Positions 5,681-12,504 of a stretch of 12,504 nt of DNA are shown in pieces. This DNA is from an uncultured Clostridia bacterium. GTDB taxonomy: Bacteria > Bacillota > Clostridia > TANB77 > CAG-508. The position numbers and the translations under genes were made by a program. The notes under the pieces were generated by a model. It saw nothing but the letters and a program-made list of their open reading frames with translations, ran no database searches and was not told where the DNA came from. How positions within the stretch are numbered: position 1 is the first letter of the stretch; every line of letters begins with the position of its first letter. Where the stretch lies: positions 1-12,504 of the forward strand of contig CAOSZT010000057.1 in assembly GCA_948528155.1 (NCBI GenBank), in the 5' to 3' direction.

Positions 5681-6943
5681 ATGTTTATGGAAGAAAAAAT
5701 GAAGAACTTATTTGAATATTTAAAAGAAATATATGAATTAAAAACTAGAGTTATATTGGACTATAAGAAATTTGATTTAAATATTGATATAGAAGATTTT
5801 GAAAGTATATATGCAAATATAGCAGATATTCATAATTTCTCTAATGATATATCTGGAGAAGAAGAATATCTTGCAATTAAATATATTAGTATAGAAAAAG
5901 CTATGCCAAAAATACCAAATGAAATAAAAGATTATTTTGAAGTGAATGAAAATGGAATATATTTAAATAATGATGAAGGTATTGGGACAGAAGTAAGAGA
6001 GAAATATAATCAATATATCAATGAATATAATGAAGCAAAAAAAATTAATGAATTAATAAGAAAATATAATTCTATATATGAGATGTTTTTTGAATTAAAT
6101 AGAAGAAAAAATGAATTTGAAGAGAAAATAGAACTAATACTTGGAAAAGGATTATTTGTATATAAAACAAAAGAAGGATATTTAATAAGGAGACATATTT
6201 TCGAAGCTCCTATAAAAATTGATATTAAGCAAGAAAATAATACAATTTATTTAAGAATTGATAAAGAGAGTAAATCTAATATAGAATATAATTTTTTGTC
6301 TAGTGTTGATTTTGAAATAAAAGATAGAGATTCATTGTTAAAATTGAAAAATCAATATGAAGAACAATATTTGATGAAAGACAAAATAAATTTTGATGAA
6401 TTATTTGAAAAATACTTAAATTGTGTATCTTTTAAGTATGAATATGTAAAAGATACTTTTTATAGTGATATAGAGCCAGAGAAAGCATATATTTTCAACA
6501 AAGACAATATTATTGTAAGAAAAAAACAACCAACTTTATGGATGGAAGACTTAAATAATATAGTTAATAAAATTGACAATAATGAATTTGAGCCTAAAAA
6601 TATATTACCATATTTAATTGTTGAAAAAGAAGATGAAAAAATAAAAGAATTATTACATTCTGAAGATAATACAGAATCATTAGTATTGTTTCCATTAGCA
6701 TCTAATGAAGAACAATATAAAGTTGTTAGACAAACAAGTGATAGTAATTTAGTATTAGTACAAGGACCTCCAGGAACAGGTAAATCACATACAATAGCAA
6801 ATTTGATTTCAAATTATGTTTCATATGGCAAAAAAATATTAGTTACTAGTGAGAAATCAAAAGCTTTAGAGGTTATAAAAGACAAATTACCAATAGAGAT
6901 TAGAGATTTAAGTATGACATTACTTACAAATACGCGGGAATAA
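5681..6943 (+). CDS. SF1 (COG1112-like) helicase, N-terminal part with Walker A; continues in +1 frame
   Basis: This 420-residue frame holds the N-terminal half of a giant helicase. Residues 1-340 are charged and largely helical, without a domain I can name. Near the end lies FPLASNEEQYKVV followed by the Q-motif-like spacing and motif I, VQGPPGTGKSHTIANLI (GPPGTGKS at residues 362-369), then motif Ia, KKILVTSEKSKALEVI. The frame then stops at TAA 6941-6943 after TNTRE, just after motif Ia, so this fragment alone cannot be a working helicase. The rest of the helicase is in the +1 frame, open from 6918; the shift must fall in 6918-6943, where an in-frame CGG occurs at 6935-6937. The start is 5681 or 5687; AAGGA (5672-5676) is 4 or 10 bases upstream. 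Joined to the next feature the protein is about 1500 residues. Confidence 0.82.
   Translation: MFMEEKMKNLFEYLKEIYELKTRVILDYKKFDLNIDIEDFESIYANIADIHNFSNDISGEEEYLAIKYISIEKAMPKIPNEIKDYFEVNENGIYLNNDEGIGTEVREKYNQYINEYNEAKKINELIRKYNSIYEMFFELNRRKNEFEEKIELILGKGLFVYKTKEGYLIRRHIFEAPIKIDIKQENNTIYLRIDKESKSNIEYNFLSSVDFEIKDRDSLLKLKNQYEEQYLMKDKINFDELFEKYLNCVSFKYEYVKDTFYSDIEPEKAYIFNKDNIIVRKKQPTLWMEDLNNIVNKIDNNEFEPKNILPYLIVEKEDEKIKELLHSEDNTESLVLFPLASNEEQYKVVRQTSDSNLVLVQGPPGTGKSHTIANLISNYVSYGKKILVTSEKSKALEVIKDKLPIEIRDLSMTLLTNTRE
6932..6943 (+). other. Candidate +1 frameshift site 1 (ACG-CGG-G)
   Basis: In the zero frame the codons are ACA-AAT-ACG-CGG-GAA-TAA. Skipping the C at 6935 gives ACG, then GGG-AAT-AAT-AAT-GAA, which continues as NNNELSNSIQIVLDKY into the helicase. 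The +1 frame is closed upstream by TGA at 6915-6917, so the shift window is only 26 bases. The site shares its ACA-nnn-ACN-CGG layout with site 2. Confidence 0.5.
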
Positions 6944-6971
6944 TAATGAATTATCAAATTCAATACAAATA

Positions 6972-9900
6972 GTGTTAGATAAATATAAAGATAAAGATTA
7001 TTTATATGAATATCAAAATAAGATAGAGAATTTAGAAAAACGATTAAGTGAAATAACTGAATTGAAGAAAACAAATTATGATCAAATTATACAAATATTG
7101 ATAAATAATAGTTATGATTATAAAGATGAAGTTCTAAAATTAGTAGATGTAAATTTAGATAGTTATAGATTAGTAGATATAGCCAAATATTTAAATAATA
7201 ATAAAAAATATAATTATATTGAAGATACTAATAATTATAATAATATTAGATTTGATAAAGAATTTTTGTTAGAAATAAATGCAATAATAAATGATTTGAA
7301 GAAATATAAAGAATTCATAGTTGGAAGGGAGTTTGATTTACCAGAAACAATAGATTGGGAAAGTTATGAATTAGCAATAGAAAATATAAAAAAGATAGAG
7401 AACAATCAGACTGTAGATGTATTAATAAAGGAAGGAATAGATGATAGAAATTTAAAAGATTATGATATTAGTATGTTGTCTACTACAATAAGTAATGTTA
7501 TCAAACTAGAAAATATATATGATAGAAAATATATAACTGAGAATTGTATATATAAACCTAGAATGACTAATATTCAATCTATAATTGATGATTGCAATAA
7601 TAGTAAAGAATTTTTTGAAAAGACAGAAACAGAGCTTATTGGAAATAATATAGAATTAAATTCTGATGACAGAATTAATCTTAGCAAAGCATTAAATACT
7701 GTATATGAAGCATTAACTAATGATGGGAAAATTAGTATATTAGAAAAAATAAAATATAAAAAAGAAATTTTAGAGTTATCTAATATTATAGTAAATAATA
7801 AGAAATTACATGAAAATATTTCTGAAGAGAACTTAAAATTGGCTTTAGCTAAAATAAAATATGAGTTAAAGGTAGAAAAGATAAAGAATGATATAGCTAC
7901 TACATTGAGAGAAAGTAGTTTATGGGATATTGTAAATGAAAAAGAATTTTCAAGAACATTAGAAGATTTAATAGAAATGCTTTCTACATTTGTTAACTAT
8001 GATCAGATTATTTCAGATTTAAAATATGCTTTAAATGATATATTCAGAACAAATGTTAAGGTTTTACAATATATAAAAAATGAAGAATATGAAAAAATAT
8101 TTGAAGAAATTTCTAAGGCAATTGATTATAGTGAATATTTAAATAGTAAAACAAGCTATAATGACAAATTACATGATTTAGAAGCATTAAGTGTAAAAAC
8201 ATATGATGTATTTGAAAATATAATAGAAGCAATAAAAAATAAAGATATTGAATCTTTTAAAAATGAGAGAGAAAAGATTGAAAAAATTTATATTGTAGAT
8301 GAAAAGTATAATGAACTTAAAAAGAAATACGAAAATGAGACACAAAATTATCCAATATTTATAAATGAGTACATATCAATTGAAGATGAAGAAAGAAGAA
8401 ACATAATTAAAAACTTCGATGGAATATTAAATTATTATAGATTAAATATGTACTTCTTCTATCAAGAATTGAATAATCAAAAATTCAGTGAATTATTGGA
8501 TAAAAAAGAAGAAATACAAAAACAAGAAAAAGATATAGTTGTCAAGTTGATTGAACAAAAAAGTTGGTATAATCAAATAAATAGTATGACAAATACAATA
8601 TGTAAATCTTTATCTGGGTGGTTATCATTAAAAACAAAGTTAGGAAAAGGAACTGGAAAGAGAGCTAATATTATTAGAAGAGAAATGCAAGAACAAATGC
8701 AAATTGCAAAAGAAGCTATCCCAATTTGGATTATGCCGTTAGATAAAGTTATAGAACAATATCCATATTCTAATGACCCACAATTTGATGTTGTTATAAT
8801 GGATGAAAGTTCTCAATCTTCAATTATATCATTAACAGCGTTATTAAGAGGCAAAAAAATGATAATAGTTGGAGACGATAAGCAAATAAGTCCAATATCA
8901 GTAGGAATAACTATAGATAGTTTAAAAGCATTACAGAATAAATATTTAACGAATATTGGATTAGGTGTTGGCTTTGATATGGATATGAGTATATATGATT
9001 TAGCCCAAAATGTATGTGGAAGCAAAAAGGTAGTATTGAAGGAACATTTTAGATGTTTACCAGAAATAATAGATTTTTCTAATAAATATTTTTATGCAAA
9101 TCAAATTAATTGCTTAAAAGTAAGAAGTAAAGAAAATATAATTAAAAATCCTATTGAAACATATTATTTAGAAGATGGTACAGTTAATGATGCAAGTTCA
9201 AACTATTTAGTAAATCAAAAAGAAATTGATAAAATTATAGAGATTTTAAGAGGTATAGAAAATAATAAATTATATAGGAATAAAGATATAGGAATTATAG
9301 TATTACAAAATAGTAATGCACAAATTAAAGCAGTAAATACAGCAATTTGGCAAAATTTTAATAGTGATTTTATAAAAGAAAGAAGAATTAAAATTGGAAA
9401 TTCTTATGAATTTCAAGGTGATGAAAGAGATGTTATAATTCTTTCGATGGTTATAAGTAAAAAACAAGAAGATGGCGAAACAAGAATTGTGAAAGCACTA
9501 ACAACTAAAGAATTTGAAAGATCATTCAATGTTGCAACTTCAAGAGCCAAAGAACAAGTGATATTAGTATATTCAATAAATCCAAATGAATTAAGTAAAG
9601 ATTGCTTAAGATATAAATTAATTACATATTATAATACTTTTAACAAAAATGAAAATGCTGATAGAGATGTAAAATTGAATACAGATTTTGAAAAAGAAAT
9701 ATATAAGGAATTAAGAAATAATAATATAGATGTTACATCTCATTTTAAAATAGGTAATTATGAAATAGATTTTGTTGTTAACGCTGAAAATGGTAAAAAG
9801 ATTGCTATTGAATGTGATGGTGATGAGTTTAAGAGTAAAGAAGAATATGAAGCAGATATTATTGAACATGATGTATTAACAAGATGTGGATGGAAGTTTA

Positions 9901-10184
9901 TAAGATTAAGAGCAAGTCAATTTTATATTAACAAAGAAAAAACGGTTTCTGAACTAGTAATTAGAATAAAAAATATTTTAAGTGAAGGAGATAATTTCAA
10001 TATTGTAAAACCAGTATTTAAACTTAAAGATTTTAATGAGAATACAGAAAAAAGTATAGAAAATGTAAATGTTAAAGAAGAAAATAAAGATAATAAAAAA
10101 GACAAGATTGAAGATAAAATATCAGAAATAACAAAAAATATTAATTTAACTAATATATATATCAATCATAGTGATAAAGAGTAA
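6972..10184 (+). CDS. SF1 (COG1112-like) helicase, C-terminal part with PD-(D/E)XK nuclease domain
   Basis: The frame is open from 6918; GTG 6972 is only the first possible start codon and I see no proper ribosome-binding site, so it is best read as the continuation of the upstream fragment. Numbering from 6972: residues 1-560 are a long charged, coiled-coil-rich insertion as in COG1112-type helicases. Then come motif II DESSQ (611-615), motif III VGDDKQISP (633-641), motif V YEFQGDERDV (812-821) and motif VI VATSRAKEQVILV (854-866). A restriction-endonuclease-like domain follows, with EIDFVV (D933) and IAIECDGDEF (E947, D949), close to the MTES_1575/Vsr-like nucleases often fused to such helicases. 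The tail (1020-1070) is Lys/Glu-rich. A translocating helicase with a nuclease suggests action on foreign DNA or RNA. It is followed 12 bases later by a DUF4236 gene. Confidence 0.85.
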   Translation: MLDKYKDKDYLYEYQNKIENLEKRLSEITELKKTNYDQIIQILINNSYDYKDEVLKLVDVNLDSYRLVDIAKYLNNNKKYNYIEDTNNYNNIRFDKEFLLEINAIINDLKKYKEFIVGREFDLPETIDWESYELAIENIKKIENNQTVDVLIKEGIDDRNLKDYDISMLSTTISNVIKLENIYDRKYITENCIYKPRMTNIQSIIDDCNNSKEFFEKTETELIGNNIELNSDDRINLSKALNTVYEALTNDGKISILEKIKYKKEILELSNIIVNNKKLHENISEENLKLALAKIKYELKVEKIKNDIATTLRESSLWDIVNEKEFSRTLEDLIEMLSTFVNYDQIISDLKYALNDIFRTNVKVLQYIKNEEYEKIFEEISKAIDYSEYLNSKTSYNDKLHDLEALSVKTYDVFENIIEAIKNKDIESFKNEREKIEKIYIVDEKYNELKKKYENETQNYPIFINEYISIEDEERRNIIKNFDGILNYYRLNMYFFYQELNNQKFSELLDKKEEIQKQEKDIVVKLIEQKSWYNQINSMTNTICKSLSGWLSLKTKLGKGTGKRANIIRREMQEQMQIAKEAIPIWIMPLDKVIEQYPYSNDPQFDVVIMDESSQSSIISLTALLRGKKMIIVGDDKQISPISVGITIDSLKALQNKYLTNIGLGVGFDMDMSIYDLAQNVCGSKKVVLKEHFRCLPEIIDFSNKYFYANQINCLKVRSKENIIKNPIETYYLEDGTVNDASSNYLVNQKEIDKIIEILRGIENNKLYRNKDIGIIVLQNSNAQIKAVNTAIWQNFNSDFIKERRIKIGNSYEFQGDERDVIILSMVISKKQEDGETRIVKALTTKEFERSFNVATSRAKEQVILVYSINPNELSKDCLRYKLITYYNTFNKNENADRDVKLNTDFEKEIYKELRNNNIDVTSHFKIGNYEIDFVVNAENGKKIAIECDGDEFKSKEEYEADIIEHDVLTRCGWKFIRLRASQFYINKEKTVSELVIRIKNILSEGDNFNIVKPVFKLKDFNENTEKSIENVNVKEENKDNKKDKIEDKISEITKNINLTNIYINHSDKE

Positions 10185-10196
10185 AAGAGGGATTTT

Positions 10197-10340
10197 ATGG
10201 GGTTTTATTTTAGAAAATCTGTGAATTTAGGTGGATTAAGATTTAATTTTTCAAAATCAGGAGTTGGTGTGTCAACTGGTGTTAAAGGATTTAGAATTGG
10301 AAGTGGTCCAAGAGGAAATAAAGAGAAATATGTTTTATAA
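10197..10340 (+). CDS. DUF4236 mini-protein
   Basis: This 47-residue protein is absent from simple long-ORF lists. It starts MGFYFRKSVNLGGLRFNFSK and continues SGVGVSTGVKGFRIGSGPRG, the classic DUF4236 pattern (MGf.FRKS...lg..r.NlSKSGvgvS.G.kG.rig.gprG). The domain is small, beta-rich and of unknown function; it occurs in many phage, plasmid and accessory loci. The ribosome-binding site AGAGGGA (10186-10192) lies between the helicase stop and this ATG, so the gene belongs to the helicase operon. The C-terminus NKEKYVL is shorter than usual; many relatives go on with a Y-I-x-x-G ... YYRK ending. In the +1 frame the bases read IKRNMFYKK before TAG, which faintly resembles that ending, so a small indel is possible. 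Confidence 0.8.
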   Translation: MGFYFRKSVNLGGLRFNFSKSGVGVSTGVKGFRIGSGPRGNKEKYVL

Positions 10341-10361
10341 GAAGTAGAAGGGGTTGGAGTT

Positions 10362-11793
10362 ATGAAGTTGGATTTGAAGAAAAGTGTAGTCACAGTTTTT
10401 CAGCTAGCAGATATTATAGATGAATATAATCTAGGAATACAAAGAATATACAAAGATACAGGAACTCGGACAAGCTGAAAATAATAATCAAACAACAAAA
10501 GAAATTGTTAAATTTGAATTATTACAGTTTGTTTCTAGAATAATTGGAATTGATGGTAAAATAACACAATCTGAAATTAATTTTTTAAATAGATATTTAG
10601 AGCTAGATGTAGAACTAACTATAGAAAATTTAAAGCAAGTTATAAAAACATCTGGAATACTAAGTGATGATAGTATTAGTATTCCAGTAGGAATAATTGT
10701 ATTTAAAGAAGCTGATGGAAAATTAAGAGCCAAAAAAGTGATAAATGATGATACTGGAAATATTGCAGATTTTTTAATTAATATATATGAAATCCTTGGA
10801 AAAGAAGCAATGATGGTTGATGATATTATAGATGATAGGGAAATTGCTGTTTATACTAAATACATTAATTATTATAAAAAAGAAATACAAGAATATGAAT
10901 CTATATATAATTTAAATAACATAGAAAATAATGAAAATATTAGTGTAACAAAACTTGATGAAGACAAAAGTCTACAAGAATTATTGAATGAACTTAATAG
11001 CTTAATTGGATTAGATGATGTAAAACAAGATGTGCAATCTTTAATCAATTTAATACAAATTAGAAGAATTAGAGAAAAAAGAAATCTTAAACAGCAACCA
11101 ATGTCGTTACATTTAGTATTTATGGGAAATCCAGGAACAGGTAAAACTACTGTAGCAAGATTATTATCGCGTATTTATAATAAAATAGGAGTGTTAAGTA
11201 AAGGACAATTAGTAGAAGTAGATAGATCTGGTTTAGTTGGAGGATATGTTGGACAAACAGCATTAAAAGTACAAGATATAGTAAAGTCAGCAATAGGTGG
11301 AATACTTTTTATTGACGAAGCATATTCTCTTGCTTCAAATAAAGATGGAAATGATTATGGTAAAGAAGCAATAGATACATTACTAAAAGCAATGGAAGAT
11401 CATAGAGATAACCTTATAGTTATAGTAGCGGGATATACAAATTTAATGGAAGAGTTTTTAGAGTCAAATCCTGGATTGAAGTCTAGATTTAATAAATATC
11501 TATGTTTTAAGGATTACACACCTGAAGAATTGTATGCTATATTTGAGAACATGTGCAAAGGTTATAAGTTTAATATAACTGATGAAACACAAGAATATGT
11601 TAAAGAATATTTTGAAAAGAGATATATTCATCGTAACAAAAATTTTGCTAATGGAAGAGATGTTAGAAATTTCTTTGAAAAAGCATTGATAAGACAAGCT
11701 GATAGGTTATCCAATAAAGGTAATAATTTAACTAATGCAGAATTATCAGAATTGACATTGTCAGATGTGGAAGAAATAAAATTAAAGGATTAA
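10362..11793 (+). CDS. TerB-like domain + CbxX/SpoVK-type AAA+ ATPase, reading through a +1 frame change
   Basis: The gene most likely starts at ATG 10362, eight bases after AAGGGG (10348-10353), and reads MKLDLKKSVVTVFQLADI until TGA 10476-10478. The +1 frame is open from 10435 and has no ATG, GTG or TTG codon until 10738, yet it is clearly coding: VKFELLQFVSRIIGIDGKI is a TerB-like helical motif. Joined, the product has about 476 residues: a leader (1-46), a TerB-like region (47-125), a linker, then an AAA+ module with Walker A GNPGTGKTT (255-263), Walker B LFIDEAYS (D318, E319) and NPGLKSRF with likely arginine-finger residues. The AAA+ module matches the CbxX/CfqX (SpoVK, EccA N-terminal partner) family, hexameric remodellers. 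It is the third gene of the helicase operon; a remodeller or regulator role there is inferred. Confidence 0.75.
10464..10478 (+). other. Candidate +1 frameshift site 2 (ACT-CGG-A)
   Basis: The zero frame reads ACA-GGA-ACT-CGG-ACA-AGC and then TGA. Skipping the C at 10467 gives ACT, GGA-CAA-GCT-GAA, which leads into the TerB-like frame. The shift must lie in 10435-10478, because the +1 frame is closed by TAG at 10432-10434. CGG (10467-10469) is codon 36 of the ORF starting at 10362. Confidence 0.5.
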
Positions 11794-11799
11794 TAGAAT

Positions 11800-11961
11800 A
11801 TGAAATGTTTTAAATGTGGTAATGGTATAGAAGATAATTTAGAATGTCCTTTTTGTGGATATATAAATAAAGAAGAAGCAAAGAGAAATATTAAAGTTAA
11901 TGCAAAAAAAATTAGAAATTATAGTAACGAAAAAAAAGAATTTAGAATACAAAAATTATAA
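11800..11961 (+). CDS. Small zinc-ribbon protein
   Basis: The 53-residue product begins MKCFKCGNGIEDNLECPFCGY: two CxxC knuckles (C3, C6 and C16, C19) 9 residues apart form a short zinc ribbon, followed by a lysine-rich tail. Such ribbons bind nucleic acid or act as assembly modules. It starts 6 bases after the AAA+ stop codon, with AAAGGA (11784-11789) somewhat far upstream, and is the last gene of the operon. A run of eight A (11924-11931) lies inside the tail; a one-base change there would replace EFRIQKL by a longer ending that reads to a TAA at about 12044, so the true C-terminus is uncertain. Confidence 0.65.
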   Translation: MKCFKCGNGIEDNLECPFCGYINKEEAKRNIKVNAKKIRNYSNEKKEFRIQKL

Positions 11962-12253
11962 ACCCGTAAATCCAGTAATATCAACAAATTGTTTTTTAAA
12001 ACAAGATACAAGTAAAAAGCCTGAAAGTGGTTATTTTTGTATCTAAAAGAAGTAAAGAAGAGAAAATATACAAATAATATTTGTATAAATAAAATCAATA
12101 AAAAATTTAAAAAATATTAACATAATACAATAAGGAAATTTGATTCTTATAGGAAGTTAGATTGATAATTATATATAAGTATGTTATTATAGTAAAAGAA
12201 AAATAGTAATTACACTAAACTGCTGTCGCAGTGGTCATTTTTTAATAGGGTAA
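11962..12253. other. AT-rich intergenic region with two hairpins
   Basis: No gene is visible apart from the possible alternative tail of the zinc-ribbon protein (to about 12044). A 9-bp perfect hairpin with a 3-base loop, TATACAAAT/ATTTGTATA, lies at 12067-12087. A second, terminator-like hairpin lies at 12214-12243. Confidence 0.6.
12214..12243 (+). terminator. Putative Rho-independent terminator
   Basis: ACTGC (12219-12223) pairs with GCAGT (12228-12232) around the loop TGTC. The stem can be extended by ACT/GGT across a two-base bulge, and it is followed by CATTTTTT. It would end transcription from the helicase-AAA+ operon before the transposase remnant. Confidence 0.5.
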
Positions 12254-12504
12254 AAAAATTCTCTTACAAAAATTACCAGTAAAAAATTAAAGACAAATAG
12301 AAATCTTTTTGATAAAATATCAAAAACAAAAGATGGAGATATTGAATTGGAAAGGTTAATAGAAATGTTTGAAGAAATGGTAGATATAAGAGAAAGCTCG
12401 GGAAAAAGGCACTGCTTAACACACATAATAGTAATGTCAGTTTGTGGAATTGGACATTTAAGATGTAAGTTTTATCTGCCAAGAGCTTCTAGTGGAGTTT
12501 TTTT
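12254..12504 (+). pseudogene. ISAs1-like transposase N-terminal remnant (cut by window end)
   Basis: The frame is open from 12254 after a TAA at 12251 and runs off the window. It contains LERLIEMFEEMVDIRESSGK followed by RHCLTHIIVMSVCGI, which fits the DDE_Tnp_1-associated N-terminal domain of ISAs1-family transposases (lpDpR...GkrH.L..il.i..cgil.G). No ATG precedes this homology; the first ATG (12365) falls inside it, and the sequence after CGI (GHLRCKFYLPRASS) no longer resembles the family. It is therefore probably a decayed copy. No terminal inverted repeat or target duplication can be identified. Confidence 0.45.

Noticed and set aside
9939..9948. CGG in the nuclease part of the helicase
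   Set aside because: It spans codons ACG-GTT and is out of frame, with no break in the protein.
10488..10733. Minus-strand ORF of 81 codons opposite the TerB-like region
   Set aside because: The plus strand has a clear coding pattern with TerB-like residues; the minus frame shows no family features.
12390..12402. CTCGGG in the transposase remnant as a third CGG frameshift site
   Set aside because: The homology runs straight through in the frame AGC-TCG-GGA; CGG is not in frame and the frame that has it is closed by a TAA just upstream.

Overview
The window is very AT-rich (roughly three quarters A+T or more). It uses TAA, TAG and TGA as ordinary stops, has purine-rich ribosome-binding sites (GGAGG, AAGGAG, AGAGGG) and AGA as the dominant arginine codon. 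With the VanZ-like and GT2/flippase genes, this points to a low-GC Bacillota, most likely a Clostridia-type gut anaerobe. Lineage is inferred; no marker gene is present.

Region 1 (1-3783) is the end of a cell-surface polysaccharide cluster, all on +: the C-terminal part of a Wzy/O-antigen-ligase-like membrane protein (cut by the window start), a GT2 glycosyltransferase, a Wzx/MATE-type flippase and a small VanZ-like membrane protein. They are packed with gaps of 15 bases or less and look like one operon for making, exporting and polymerising a surface glycan.

Region 2 (3784-5680) is gene-poor. It holds a perfect 35-bp inverted repeat enclosing a GC-richer 98-nt core (3970-4137), best read as a structured non-coding RNA or a small non-autonomous element. 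It also holds a ferritin-like four-helix protein (4253-4687), a short protein resembling the DnaJ C-terminal domain but lacking a J domain (4976-5371), degenerate intergenic repeats and a strong hairpin (5395-5430).

Region 3 (5580-11961) starts with a good promoter (TTGTTA, 17 bp, TGATATAAT). It carries a compact operon: a very large SF1 (COG1112-like) helicase with a C-terminal PD-(D/E)XK nuclease domain, a DUF4236 mini-protein, a TerB-like plus CbxX/SpoVK-type AAA+ ATPase, and a small zinc-ribbon protein. The composition resembles anti-phage or stress-defence islands. A degenerate piece of an ISAs1-like transposase follows at the right end (12254-12504).

The most notable observation is that both large ATPase genes of region 3 are split by a +1 frame change, and both changes fall on an in-frame CGG arginine codon. 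By eye these are the only two in-frame CGG codons in the window. The contexts match: ACA-nnn-ACG-CGG-G and ACA-nnn-ACT-CGG-A, with skipping of the C giving an ACN-then-GGR (Thr-Gly) junction. This resembles rare-codon +1 frameshifting of the Ty1/Ty3 kind, although sequence error or gene decay must be excluded. Joined, the genes encode about 1500 and 476 residues.
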